Shown here: piece by piece, positions 23,030-39,643 of the stretch
Position numbering within the stretch: position 1 is the first letter of the stretch
Layout: every line of letters starts with the position of its first letter
Source of the DNA: Apostichopus leukothele
Lineage: Eukaryota; Echinodermata; Holothuroidea; Aspidochirotida; Stichopodidae
Direction: 5' to 3'
NCBI GenBank assembly: GCA_010014835.2
Contig: JAAAKB020000009.1
Coordinates: 1,626,083 to 1,673,083, forward strand
Length of the DNA: 47,001 nt
Notes under the pieces: generated by a model
The model's database searches: none
What the model saw: the letters and a program-made list of their open reading frames with translations, nothing else
Told to the model about the DNA's origin: nothing
Made by a program: the position numbers and the translations under genes

Positions 23030-25016
23030 TATTATTCCATAGTTGTAGTACCAATGCTCACTCATTGTGACAACAAATATATCTATTCATAAGAACTAGA
23101 TAGAAAAAAATATCACCGACAACGCTGAACTGGCAAATAGTCCAGCCAATCATGCAGAAGGGAACACATATTATCAGGTTTCTATGACAACCTGGTAGGT
23201 GGCTCGCATAACCAAAACAGTAAAACAAAGGAGAAATGACACTGAAGGGATGGATAGAACAAAATCTGTTTTTCAAGAGAAAATGAAATATGTCAAATTT
23301 CATTTTATTAAATTTCACTATGCAGAGAAACTTGGTGTCCAACATTAATTTTCAGAATTTATCCAGTAAACACAGGAGCTTATTAAACTGCCCGTGTATC
23401 CCAAATATATGAAGTTGAGATGACCTTGTCAATTTGTATACGGATACATAACATCCAGAAAAAAACTGAAAATTTTAGAGGAATTTACTGGAAGACAACA
23501 ATACATGCACAAAGGCTGAATCGGGGCACTACAACAAATTCAATCAACTGATGGGGGAAGGGGAGGGAGTGGGGGAGGGGAAGGAGTGGGGGATGGGAAA
23601 TATCGAGGGGACATCAAGTTTACCTGTCTTTTTAACATGGCCGACTAGAACAAAGGATAAAGAAAATATCATTGTCAAGAAATATAAAGACCCATACTCC
23701 ATACGAAAAATGGACTAAAAGCTTGAAATTTTCCCAAAGAAATCCCAAGCAAACACTCACAATAATAATGTTAACAGATCCAAATACAAAGTTTTATATT
23801 TTGGACCATTTAGCAAGCTGTTTTAGGTTGAAAGCTTCCAACAACATTAAGAAACCTCAAATCTTGAACTGGTTTAAAACTGGAAAAGCTTCCCAACAGA
23901 AAATACTTTTAGTGAAACTGCGAACTCCGGGGAAACAATTGTTAACTTCAAATAGGTTAAAAAAGTTACATAATCTACCAATGTATAAAGCCACTGGTTG
24001 TGCCACAGCAAACAGAAAAATCTGAACTTTATCAGGTCTGTTCACGAAAAGGTGCAAATACTAACATGGAAAATAGTTAAAGTGAAGTGCTGGAAAACAT
24101 GAGCTTCAAGAAAGGGCAAAAGTTGCAGATAGAATTAACAGGGAAGGATTGTGAGGACTGCATGAAAACTGAGTGCCCAAGAAAATGCAGACAAAATGCT
24201 TCAAAACAATAAAAACATTAGTGATGTGAATATTTTCTTCAAGGCAATATTGACAGACTTGAAAATTCATAAGGTGCTTCCTATCTTGGGACGTAGTACA
24301 AAAGGGAATGAGTTTAATATTTGCTAATTCATTGTTATCTCGATGTTGTCTTTCTCCTGCCTTTGACTGTAGGGTCAAAGTTTGCTAGTCACTGAATTGT
24401 GGACCATCTTGAATGAAGTTGTTCAGCAAACATCCTCAAAGTTCTCCTTGTTTTGTTTGTAAACAATGAGCAATTCTGAGGGAGGAGTCTCTCTACCTAC
24501 ATGTTATGAGATTTTGATTTGTATCAAGATCAAATTGATCACTTCACAAAGGACATCACTCATCACTCTAGAAGAGCTGGTATTCCTATTTGTCCTTGGG
24601 GTGGGGGAGGGGAGGGGGTCACAGGATGATGTATGAAGGAAGAGGATGAAACAAGTTTGCTCTTCACTTTTTTGGGAAGTCATCATTCATGGAACCTATG
24701 TGATCGTGATCAAATTTTATCAGTAAATTGCTCTGAAATTTGTTAAATTAACCATTCACCTCCCAATCAAACTCACATCACTGGCTTGTTTGTTTTGAAA
24801 CAGTATGGCGAGCATAAATAGAGGGATGTTGATAGGAGTATAAAGATGATATAATCAGAGCAAGATTGAGGAGAAACGTCTGTGATGAATTTGTAGGGAT
24901 GTCCTGGATTCAAGATGGCCGTACTTGAGGGCAGCAGATAGATAAATGACAATGAGAATGACTCATCAAGTCTGACAAAGATAAAGAAAACAATCACATG
25001 CATTACGGGACCTTAC

Positions 25017-25079
25017 CCTCAGACCCATCATGTTTGCAATCCTCGTACGAGAAGTCCGAATGTTTCTTCTTACCGTTGG
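25017..25079 (-). CDS. Unidentified gene, tail exon 1
   Basis: A 63-nt block with a strong acceptor (long pyrimidine tract, cccatcttttcag) and donor GAGG/GTAAGG. In the frame that joins the next block it reads NGKKKHSDFSYEDCKHDGSE, starting two bases in and carrying one base forward. The last MIB1 exon (27698) ends in phase 0 while this one needs one carried base, so the two cannot be spliced directly in this frame. A bridging exon or a separate gene is needed. No family recognised. Confidence 0.45.
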
Positions 25080-29787
<4,708 letters not shown>

Positions 29788-29874
29788 CCTGACAATCTGT
29801 GTATGTTGCCTCTCAACAGAGAGATGGAGTGCTGTCTGTTGGTTCATGTTCTGCACGTCTAGATCAGCATGGCC
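29788..29874 (-). CDS. MIB1: Mind bomb 1, ankyrin-repeat exon (second in window)
   Basis: An 87-nt exon of 29 whole codons between acceptor tatttaacag and donor AGG/GTAAGT. It reads [20 protein letters not shown], then ERQHTQIVR. Human MIB1 has [29 protein letters not shown] at the same place. TALHL is the ankyrin-repeat turn signature. Both flanking introns are phase 0, so the exon is a cassette that could be skipped without a frame change, though no evidence of skipping is visible. Confidence 0.96.
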
Positions 29875-30792
29875 CTGTTAAATACAAGAAAAAACAAAGA
29901 TGCACAAGATATTGTAGCAGATATGAAAAAAAAATAGTGATATAAAAATGTTATACTTTAAAGCAGAAGGGAGTTTGGTGTCTGATACTGATATTCTGAA
30001 GCCACTAAATGCTCTGGACTTTGTATTCCACAGGAAATAATCTGCAGTCTTCTGGGTTTTGGTTCTGTTCTTTCGATGGTTTCGAAACTACTTCAGTCAC
30101 CATAGTCATACAGTGTCAGATGATGAGGTCCAAGAGATGACAACATTAAGTTGCGGTCACAGGGAGCAGGAATGTGTGTGACCATAACACGCCTGCCCTT
30201 TAACTCTCTGAACTTCCCCCAACCCTCTTAAAAACAAAAAGGCTTGCTATAAGACAGTGTTCTTCCACAATCATCATACTGATAGGGTCATGCAAATGAG
30301 CTGTTGGCTGTTAAATCCTTGTGAAAATACTAACTGCAAACTGAACTGTATTTCTAATTGAGTCGGGGTTGTAATCTTGTCTAGTTCCACCAAGCCGTGT
30401 TGTATTCACACATGCTTGGATACCCACCCTAGATTCTAACTAATGGATGTGGTCACAATCATTTGGCTACTACAAACTGGTAAGCTAATTGCAAGGCAGA
30501 ATTTTTTGTATAATAGCAAACCCAACTGGGAATATATTCTCAAATTTTCATCTTTCACGGTTCAACTTTTTGAAGCTGCACGTGGCGACTTATTTATGCT
30601 CTCACGTAACTTTTAATATCTTTCCATTTATCAAAAAAACATGATACCACCAAATCGTGACATATTCTTTAAAGCTGATCGATGGAGGGATATTGGTGGG
30701 AAGGTGGTGGGTTGGGGGTTAAAGAAGGAGATAAGGGGGAGGTGTTGGAGTGAGAGGTTGGATGGGGAGGGAGGAATCTTTAGTCAGTATAC
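29875..30792 (-). other. MIB1 intron, 918 bp
   Basis: Contains a G-rich plus-strand tract at 30,690-30,775 next to the donor of the upstream exon. Nothing else is recognised. Confidence 0.85.
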
Positions 30793-30925
30793 CTGTTGAA
30801 CTAACAACTCCGCAACCTCTACATGGTTGTTGAGAGCAGCCAGATGGAGGGCAGTATAACCATCATCCTTCTGTTCATCCACGATCCACGGACGGGGCAG
30901 TCTCGTAAGTAATATTCGCATCGCA
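30793..30925 (-). CDS. MIB1: Mind bomb 1, ankyrin-repeat exon (first in window)
   Basis: A 133-nt exon: one base completing a codon from the missing upstream exon, then 44 codons. Acceptor is tttgtcatttcag, donor CAG/GTATAC. It reads [20 protein letters not shown], then [20 protein letters not shown], then LVQQ. The [10 protein letters not shown] segment is diagnostic of MIB1 and is almost identical in humans. The preceding exons, for the MIB/HERC2, ZZ and first ankyrin repeats, should lie to the right. The next sequence there is a 100-N gap followed by Slo1 exons, so the MIB1 gene is broken by the assembly at this point. Confidence 0.96.
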
Positions 30926-31348
30926 CTGAAATGACAAATAAATACCAGATGTCACAATACATTTCCAATTAATAACAGGTGCAAGCATAACATTAATGCA
31001 ATAACATTCATGATATCACTTTAACAGTCGGTTGAAGTTGGAATTGATGATGCAATGCGTTTAACTTATTTTTGGGCCTGGGTAGATTACAGCAAATATT
31101 GTTAAAATCAGGAAGGGCTATGGAAGCATTACAAGCTGTGCTCAAAGAATCGTGTGTTTTGTTCTTCTTAAACTATGACATATCAGCACTAAAATTCCGT
31201 CCAAAACCATCATTTAGGTCATCTTTGTAAATTAGTTACATTCTCTAACGGAATGACTTTGGTCTTCTACCAACAGGAGCATTATACATGAAAAAGACAA
31301 CTTCTAGCAGAGTTTTTCGTTTTGTTACTGTCAATGGTGTCCCACGTA
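30926..31348 (-). other. MIB1 intron remainder up to the gap
   Basis: No coding signal. The 62-codon plus-strand frame here is open only because it runs into N. Confidence 0.7.
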
Positions 31349-31448
31349 NNNNNNNNNNNNNNNNNNNNNNNNNNNNNNNNNNNNNNNNNNNNNNNNNNNN
31401 NNNNNNNNNNNNNNNNNNNNNNNNNNNNNNNNNNNNNNNNNNNNNNNN
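31349..31448. other. Assembly gap, exactly 100 N
   Basis: A placeholder gap that separates MIB1 exons (left) from Slo1 exons (right). A minisatellite abuts its right edge, a likely cause of assembly failure. Confidence 0.97.
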
Positions 31449-31760
31449 TCAATGTATAGTTATTTCATTATGGTGACATAGAATGTCAAAGACCTATGTA
31501 TTCAATATATAGTTATTTCATTGTGTTTATATAACGTTAATGACCTATGTATGCAATATGTAGTTATTTCATTGTGGTGATACACACTGTCAATATCCTA
31601 TGTATTCAATGTATAGTTATTTCATTATGGTGACATAGAATGTCAAAGACCTATGTATTCAATATATAGTTATTTCATTGTGGTGATATAGAATGTTAAT
31701 GACCTAGATGTAGGCCTATTCAATATATAGTTATGTCATGGCAGTCTTACAATGCCAGAG
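31449..31760. repeat. Minisatellite, about 57-bp unit, 5-6 copies, abutting the gap
   Basis: Units of form tcaatRtatagttatttcat, tRtggtgacatagaatgtca, aagacctatgtat. The last units decay toward 31,840. The array begins at the first base after the N run, so its true length is unknown. Confidence 0.93.
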
Positions 31761-32147
31761 ACCTGTATATTCAATTAATTATTATGTAGTACTCTTACAA
31801 TGCTGGAGACATCTTCAATATTAAGTTATAGCGGTTAACTTTTCAAATGCTTGAAACCTGTTTCCTACAATTGAATTACTTCATTTTACTCTTGCTGAAG
31901 TGGAGACCTATTCTCTTGATTTCATTATTATTTAGTAGTATTCTTATGAAGCCAACAACCAATTCTTTACACTTTAGCATGATGTAACAGAAAACTGTTG
32001 CAGCACGAAACACCTAATTTTCTTACATTATAGCAATGTAGAAAGAATGCTCTTTTGATGCTACATCTACACTATTCACATCCCTGTATGCCAAATTTAA
32101 TGTATTTCTGTAACATTATGCTAAAACCAGACAGTATTCCACATGCC
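31761..32147. other. No gene recognised
   Basis: Presumably Slo1 intron. The next conserved Slo1 segment (human [20 protein letters not shown]) was not found between here and the gap. Confidence 0.5.
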
Positions 32148-32290
32148 AAAACTAACCAATCACATATAACAATTTTAACACAAAGATGAAAAAACTAACC
32201 AATCAAATACGACAACTGAAAAGTAACCAATCAAATATGACAATTTCAAGAAAAAAACTGAAAACTAACCAATCAAATATGACAATTTCA
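32148..32290. repeat. Repeat formed from the edge of a Slo1 exon
   Basis: Four copies of a 34-38-bp unit with the core ctaaccaatcaaatatgaca plus atttc. The rightmost copy overlaps the end of the Slo1 RCK1 exon: in minus sense, GAAATTGTCATATTTGATTG includes the codons for E-I of the conserved NVEIV. Confidence 0.85.
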
Positions 32291-32380
32291 ACATTGACAT
32301 CATCTCGATCTTTGTGGAGGAAATCTTTCAGAAAGTTAGCGATGCTGTCGTAGGTAATGTGTCCACAAACGATGATATGC
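32284..32380 (-). CDS. KCNMA1: Slo1/BK channel, RCK1 exon (fifth in window)
   Basis: Acceptor ttcgttacag. One base completes Lys, then it reads [32 protein letters not shown]. This is the first beta-alpha-beta of the RCK1 domain. Asp362 and Asp367, the RCK1 calcium-site acids, and Glu374, part of the magnesium site (human numbering), are all kept. The 3' edge is uncertain: ATT/GTCATA at 32284 gives a codon-boundary end but a weak donor, while TTG/GTTAGT about 14 bases further is a better donor but adds non-family residues (VIFDW). The rest of RCK1, RCK2 and the tail are missing, probably in the gap. Confidence 0.93.
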
Positions 32381-34080
32381 CTGTAACGAAGCAAGGAGAA
32401 CATCAAACGATGAGATTCAGCCAAAAATGTGAAGATGTTTAAAATACATATTTATAAAAAGAAGGAAAATTTGTCTCAACTGACTAGATGAAATGTAGAT
32501 GAAAAGCAATTGGTTGGAGGTTGGGTCTCTCTTCCACCTTTAATTCCTATGCCCCCTCCCTTCCCCACTCATATTCACACCATCAAACATGCAGGGGCAT
32601 AACGATTAACTTGGGAGCACAGGGCTCAAGGATTATATGGGGCACCTAAGGCGAGCTAACCAAGCACTTGAAAGATCGCACCAGCTCAACGAGATTCATT
32701 TAATATTTTTGATACTATTGAACCTTGTCACTTTTGAAAGTTGTGTGTTCAGTTCTTGAGGCTCGGACCCCTAATGGTCCAGGAGCCGGGTATTTTCCAC
32801 CCTCTCAACCCCCTGGCATAACACAGCTGTCAACATAGTAAACAGTACATTGTTTTGTAATGTCAAGCAGTAAATGAATAATAGCTCCTTCCCCAATCTC
32901 CTTTGTTGTAAAGTGGATTGCTCCTTCCTTCTTAATTGGATTATGCTGGTATGTCTTTAAAAGAGGAGTGTAAGAGGATTGAGTAGGGGTGGAAGAGGGT
33001 TGAATAGGGGTGTAAGAGGGTTCAGTAGGGGTTTTAGATGGTTTTGAGTGGGTAATGCCTGTTGATAACGTCTCTGACATATTTGATTAAATCTGTTTGT
33101 TTTTTCTGTTTTCCTTTTAAATCTAACTTAACTGTTTTCTACTCATAATCTAATTTGATGTCAGAGTAATACAGTACTGACCTATTTGTCAGCTGCACTA
33201 GATTTCTAAAAGCAAATTTTCTAATAAGACCGATCAATTCATCAACCTTCACTCCATTGAACAGATTATTTTGAAAGCAACCTGTCTCTTTGTTATACAA
33301 TGTAGGTCATCCTATTGACACTTAATAAATATCACGTAACGATACAGCTCATTACATGGTTCAGTTTCATTGACAGTACGAAGGATATCGCATACAAACA
33401 AACAACTCTGAAATACACTATGGGAGAATACAACCAAAATGACTTTCTGAGCTAATAGTGTAAATAATCGGTGACTGTGTGTTATAATTATGAAGACAAG
33501 ATGGGGGGAGGGGGAGGGGGAAGGAAGAGTGAGGGTTTCTGTGTACTGTCACAAGCAACAATAGCAGCTATTGCTATAAAGAGGTACAAGGCTTGCTGTT
33601 ATAATTTTCTAAACACTGGGATAAAAGTATGGTGTATCTGTGAATAGGGAAGAGCAAGGGAAGGGTTATCATGTACAATTAGCACCCATAGCAATAGTGA
33701 GGCACTTTATAAACTTCACGTATGCACTGGGGCTGGAACTGAGAAGTGAATAATGGCTCTCTACAACTATGCTACAAACAGAACTCTTAGGAGAAGTGTC
33801 TCATTCAGTTACATCATAAAGCACTATAGAGGGTGATGTTACTCATTATAGAGAGAGGAGGGGACGGGGGCGGAGAGGGTGAAGGAGAGGGGAGGGGTTA
33901 AGGAGAGGGGAGGGGTTAAGGAGAGGGGACAGGGGAGGAGAGGGGTGAAGGAGAGGGGAGGGGTGAAGGAACAGTACAGTTTTTACTGATAGTTCCTACT
34001 AAAGTGCAACGTTTATTTAAACATATCAAATTGATTGCCACTTTTTAAGAGAGTCAGCTTATTCTGCTTGAGAGACTTAC
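32381..34080 (-). other. Slo1 intron, 1,700 bp
   Basis: Contains a possible decayed hAT-like segment (about 32,592-32,820: caggggcataac at one end, C-rich ccctggcataac at the other, no clear inverted ends), a gggtgtaagag repeat at 32,968-33,045 and G-rich tracts at 33,500-33,530 and 33,840-33,970. No gene supported. Confidence 0.8.
33840..33970. repeat. Nearly pure purine minisatellite
   Basis: About 125 bp of almost only A and G on the plus strand, made of units like aaggagaggggaggggtt (about 19 bp). Repeated runs of four G make quadruplex or triplex (H-DNA) formation plausible. In the sense of the Slo1 transcript it is C/T-rich. Confidence 0.85.
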
Positions 34081-34172
34081 TTCCTGCCCCTTTCTTGTTG
34101 GTATGTTCCTCCATATTTATTTCTGCGTCCAACCATTTCAAACATCTCTGGCACGTAATTGGCAAACATAGC
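34081..34172 (-). CDS. KCNMA1: Slo1/BK channel, end of S6 and linker exon (fourth in window)
   Basis: A 92-nt exon. Acceptor is ttcaattcctcag, donor GAA/GTAAGT. It reads [30 protein letters not shown], with AA carried into the next Lys codon. It covers the inner end of S6 and the S6-RCK1 linker. Glu321 and Glu324, the inner-mouth ring of charge that sets large conductance, are conserved. The linker has the same length as in human BK (17 residues, Gly327-Lys343), which matters because it works as the gating spring. The basic cluster is RRNK here against NRKK in human. Confidence 0.96.
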
Positions 34173-34257
34173 CTGAGGAATTGAAAACAAAATTGAATTT
34201 CAAGTGACCTGTTTCCAGTTATAAGTTTATCTAATTTAAACAGCCTGGAAAGAGAAT

Positions 34258-34318
34258 GACAACCATTTGACCACCGCAGGTTGAGATGACCGCAGGTTGA
34301 GGTGACCGCAGGTTGAGA
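34258..34318. repeat. 16-18-bp tandem repeat, three copies
   Basis: gaccgcaggttgagRt occurs three times in a row. Confidence 0.9.
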
Positions 34319-34754
34319 TGGTCAAGATATCCTTACTTCTTACTACAAACTACATTGCTGGGATGACAAGGTTTATATAACCAGCTTGTTGCCAGAACTT
34401 GATGTATACCGGAGAAATAATATTATAAAACCTAATGAGCTAACCGTTTCTCATAATGATTCAATTCATTTTTACATTGGTGTGACATTGATCCTTTGGT
34501 TATAGGCGCATGTATATGAAATGTTATCAATCGGTAACACTGATGACACAATGAAGAATCCCATGTTCTTGCATCGTGGACATCTAAGTGTTTGAGAGCG
34601 ATTTGACGTTAATGTTGATATTTGCTGTTATATTTGGTTTTTATTACATGCATGTGTACATAGCATGCTATCAATCCTAACATTTACAAAAGTGTTGCAA
34701 TCAGCATGTCCTTAATGCTGACATTTAACGTTATGTTTGTAATCTTTGTTTGAT

Positions 34755-34922
34755 AAATATGACATGTATATATACATTGCAACATAGCCAATGTAAAACC
34801 AATTTTTTTGTGTCCACATCATATACATAGCAACATAGCCAATGTAAAACCAATTTTTTTGTGTCCACATCATATACATAGCAACATAGCCAATGTAAAA
34901 ACAAATTTTTTTGTGTCCACCT
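34755..34922. repeat. 54-bp tandem repeat, three copies
   Basis: Units read gcaacatagccaatgtaaaa, ccaatttttttgtgtccaca, tcatatacata. They are nearly identical, so the amplification is recent. Confidence 0.95.
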
Positions 34923-37900
34923 TTGCCTGATGTTCTAATGGATGTTCTTAGTGCTATATACTCTTAATATTGTAATAACGTACGCATTATGTTTGCGTAC
35001 TTATTATTACATGAATCCAAACATATCATGCAATCAGTCAATAAGATTCTGTTTGGAATATATAAGTAGGAAAACTTTAACATCACAATCACATTATGTT
35101 TACGGTGATGAATTATTATAGGGAATCATACTTGGTGAGGTGGAGATGCTACATATTTTGCTAAATTAGCAGCAATAAGCTAACACAGCTATTGTTATTG
35201 ATACTATCAACAAGATCTTCTGCCATATATTGTACACTGTATTATGGTGAATTGAAGAAACCTGGGTAGATATTTATGATATTAATACTCATTGTAATAA
35301 CATATCAATCTGCATCCAGGCAACATCTATAGGAGCACAAGAATATGTATACAAGAAGAAAAAACTAAATCAGGTCATCCTAATAAACTAATTTCCATCC
35401 AACTGCAGAATCAAAGAGGATCTATTAACCTAAATTTCATCATTAAGTAGTGATGGATGAAATATGATTTACCTCATGTGATTTTATTCCATTCAAAGCA
35501 GGTATTATACATATAATTTAATAAAATTATTACTTTCTTGGTGAAAGAAATGAACAATTTACATTATACTTCATGTTACAAAACGAAATGAAACTGAGTC
35601 ATAGGACAGGCTAACCAAAGTGATATTTTATTCATGTTTTTTTTATATCATATTGATTCACATCTATGGTAAAGAACTGGTACTTAAGAGACCATGTTAG
35701 ACACTAGAATAGTATAAAGATTATTCCAAATGAAGTGGAATTCTAATCCCAAAACACTGGCAGTCTGTGGATTTACAGGATATATTTCATGACAGTTCTG
35801 GAGTATTAATAATTTCTTTTCTTATTTCACCACAGAACACACAGTGACAGAGGTGACAGAGATAAGACCAGGTTATTCATCATCTGTAGGAGCAATAACT
35901 CCTTGATACCTAGAACCTTGCTTTTCAGACAAATCTGAAGTGGTAACAAAAGTTTCAAGTGACTTTCATATGAAACTGCCCTTTCTTAGAAGGAATGAAG
36001 GGAAGGCTTTTTATAGCTGGAAATAGACACTAATTAATACATACTCCACAAGAACAATGCATCTCTCAAAGTCTTTGCATTCCTATGAAGCAAAGTTTGC
36101 TTAAACTGTTTCAATTCGTTTAATTGTTTCCATACAGTCTCGTTAAGAATAAAGTTAATAAGATAAGCATTAATCCATGTAATAGAAAGAAACAAAAATT
36201 TAAGTATTACAGTATTATTTGCAGCACTTAAATAGGTAATTAATTACACAAGCTTGTTAGTTTCTGTTCCTTGTTCATCGGTGTTATATTTCCGCGGTCA
36301 AATTACTTTTGCCGCGTTCAAAATACTTTAGCAGAAATTGTGGCACTGAATTCGTAGGCAAAATATCTTAAATCCTTCTGAACTGATTAAAATGCTTGGT
36401 GACCTTAAAAATTAAAGAATGTAATAGAGGATTTGAAATGTGGGAGCTATCAGGGGAGAGTTTGCTTTTATTTAATTACTCTGACTGGTAAGAACAATAA
36501 AAATCTGATATTCCCCCCCCCCCCAAAAAAAAAAAATTGTCCCAAAACAGACCAAGTAAGGTCCAAAAACAGACCAAATAAGGTCACAGACAATTGAAAG
36601 TAGCAATGAACAAATTTTGAACATAAACATTTTTTCCCCATAAATTTCATTTTGCCATTGATAGCATTTGTTTCCCATGTAATTATTTGCCATCTTTCCT
36701 ATCCCACATATTCTGCTCTGATTGTTAATTTCACACAATACGTTTACGACTAGAAATCAACAAATGAATTTGATGATACACAGCTAAAATACAAGTGAAC
36801 CTGAACCACATCTCATTCTAATTTCCACGATCAAATCAAGTGTAAATTTATTGTATGTAACTAGCGTATGTTCATAGTCAGGGTGATCTCAAAGGCAGAG
36901 ATATAAAACCAAGATAGGGAAAATTGTACGTCAGTTTGTAGATATGACTCAGCAAATAATTTGTATCGACAAACCGACCAACTTAATATCATTTGCAATA
37001 GTCGATACTTTGAATATGCGAATCTATGAAAGCAATATCATCAATAGCACTGTGGTTAGTCAATACTTGTCAAACTGTGACGCGACCAAAGGTTACGGTC
37101 TGTGCACGACCATATGTTATCATGTCATACAAAAACATGACACTCTAGTAAAACTTGCCAATTATCAAACTTAGATTATTAACTTTGACTATGAAAGGTG
37201 CCAGAATGTTGTTTGTAGGCAACTCATGGCATTACACAGCCAATCTAAACTAAGGCTCATAAGAATTTTTTTTTTTTTTTTTGGCCAAGAAAGTATTAGC
37301 AATGTAGTCAGATTTGTATTGATGCATAGCATTAAATTAGTTATCATTGATTATAATTCAAGATATAACGAGACTTTACAGTTATTATGTGTTTTACTTG
37401 TAGGGTTATAAGCAAGCTTTGGTGTGGTATGTTAGTGTAATTAAAGTGTTTTTATTTTGGTTTCATTTTTGTTTTTCAATTTATAAAGCTTGTTTACAAA
37501 ACAATAGTATATACTGTACACCAGATGCTACCAGTTTGAATAATGGGCCTGAAACAGTTATTTTATGAGACTATAGTTATTATTTGTACTCAGTTATAAA
37601 ATAACAGCTTCTTGTGTTTAAGTGTAAAACAATGCTAGTTTTCTATTGATGAGTTTGTTTACAAAACATTATGTAAATGAGAAAAAGGGATTTAAAACAT
37701 TAAATTAGAAACAATTAACCTGCCAGGCTCATCAGGGATTATTGCAGTCACTTGATTAATTACACAAGTCTGTGGTGTCTTCTAATGTAGTAACAATGTG
37801 CATTCTTCTTTCTCCTTGTCTATTCATAATGCTTCTTAACGAAAACAATGCAAACTCACCAGAGAGACTAACGAGATTAAAAAGACTAACGATTTGAAGC

Positions 37901-39271
37901 AATCATTCCATGAGACTGTGTACAGTTATATGCAGTCAATTTGTGGGTTAGAAAGGGCATTTTTTCCCCATTCAAATTTATTTATAAAGCTTGTTTATAC
38001 AAAGTCAAAAGTAATGCATATATACACAAGATACTCATGGCGTGAAGCATTTAATTTCTGACTGACATTATTCATTCGTCCTTCAAACAGCTTGGATCCT
38101 GATATGTCATGAGAAAGATATGAAATTTATCCCATACAATGTTCACTGACTTATAATGTCAAATTGCTGACAAATAATTCATCCTTGTTAGCCAAATCTG
38201 AAGTGGGTATTGATATTTCTTCAGGTAGTTTCAGGGGAAGATTATTAGTTTTTTGTTTGTTGTTGTTATAGAAACACTTAACTTTGCATAACATAGCAAT
38301 TGTGCATGCTAAAGGGAAGCTAAACGAGAGGTTGAAATATTGCAATAGATTTGGTAAAATATTAACGTTATTGCACTTTTTGTGAATAAACACAGCAGAC
38401 ATGTACTAAACAGAATTTGTATGACTGAATTTTGAGACTACAAGGGGCATGGTTATCAATTGATTTTGTATATCAAAGCTGGATGCTGGTAATTCATACA
38501 CCACAGAAACCAATCAATGTGAATGAAGGGTAGGCTTATCAAGAGAGATATAACTTGGACAATTAAGAACTTTTTATGCCTTCTTGTTATTATCAATAAA
38601 ACTTTGATTGAACCTGGCAGATATTAATATATCAAGTTCATTGCATCATCACCAGGCTGTTTAAAATGACAAGGAGAAAAAAAACACTTTAAAGTATGTC
38701 TGGTTCATTGCTTGGCGGGTTCTAAAATATTGAAATATTTATTCAGCTCTTTATCAAACATCAATAATGGAGAATTGGGAGAAATTAAGATAATAACATT
38801 GTTAACCAGCTGGGACCCAAAGAGGGACAAATCTTCTGATTGTTTTACAAATAAAAGGAATTTAACTGGTAATAAATTGCTTATCCCTGACATCACACCT
38901 CTGAAATATATATATATATATATATATTATTCTGTATACATATCACATTTCATATTTACTTACAAATTGTTGATAAAAGCAAGTAGCTGCATTTTCAGAT
39001 AAACACTTGACAAAAATTTAATAATTGATAGATAGTCAAAGATGAAACCAATTGGAAACTTTTGGTTTATCTAAACTCACTTATCTAAATTTCTTTAAAT
39101 TGATCCTACTTCTGTGTGTTTCACTGTCATTGTGCAAACTATAATGCTCAGAAACCAAAACCAGCGTTCTTGTAAGATCTTTAATTAGAACCGACCCTGA
39201 GAAAGTACTTAGAGGACTAATTAAGACTAGAAAAGGCTGATTAATAATTTACCTCTAGCTGCATCGTTAAG

Positions 39272-39643
39272 CAGTGGCGGAGCTTCCATACAGTCAGGGG
39301 GGGCGGATGCCCCCCCCTGACAGACTCAAATGGACTGCTGGCGCCCTTTTCAGCTTTTCACCACTTTTAACTTATTCGCGATTATTGACTTTTTTATTGC
39401 GCTCTCATCTACCTATTGACATTTGTCACACTTTTTTGGCGATGACACCTATTTATTCTTCGTTTATCTGCAAATTAGCAAGGCCCGGAAAGGGTCATTT
39501 CCGGCTATCTAGGGAGTATCTTTACTCAAAAATTTCGGTACGCTCCGCGCCAACCCGTGGTGGCGCTCCGCTTAGATGGTGTCGGAAGCGCCCCTACAGA
39601 CCATTCTCGCCCCCCTTGACCAATACCCCTAGCTCCGCCACTG
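39272..39643. mobile_element. hAT-type non-autonomous DNA element (MITE)
   Basis: A 372-bp element with 13-bp terminal inverted repeats (CAGTGGCGGAGCT at the left, AGCTCCGCCACTG at the right) and a perfect 8-bp target duplication, TCGTTAAG, at 39264-39271 and 39644-39651. Length and sequence class of the ends and the 8-bp duplication are typical of hAT elements. Just inside the left end a hairpin is built from gtcagggggg and ccccccctgac. It is too short to encode a hAT transposase. The 140-codon frame across it (39274-39696) runs out into flanking DNA and is not a gene. Confidence 0.9.

Larger units (their letters stand above)
20986..25016 (-). other. Putative 4-kb intron rich in repeats
   Basis: Holds three short tandem units (21232-21296), the 27-bp minisatellite (22304-22695), a CTCF-like motif (23011-23029) and G-rich tracts (23550-23600, 24598-24620). 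The plus-strand frame 23672-24025 is Lys/Asn-rich and looks like chance in AT-rich DNA. Confidence 0.4.

Noticed and set aside
23672-24025. A 117-residue plus-strand gene
   Set aside because: Lys/Asn/Thr-rich composition typical of chance frames in AT-rich DNA. It lies opposite and between the putative minus-strand exons with no recognised domain.
24106-24378. A cysteine-bearing minus-strand frame as a RING exon
   Set aside because: The Cys/His spacing does not fit any MIB1 RING finger and no splice sites frame it.
25017-25079. Direct continuation of MIB1 in frame 0 (PTVRRNIRTS...)
   Set aside because: The frame is open in this block but meets a stop in the next one, and has no resemblance to MIB1. 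The alternative phase links cleanly to the following blocks.
32203-32424. A separate 73-residue gene
   Set aside because: It is the Slo1 RCK1 exon read through into intron repeats.
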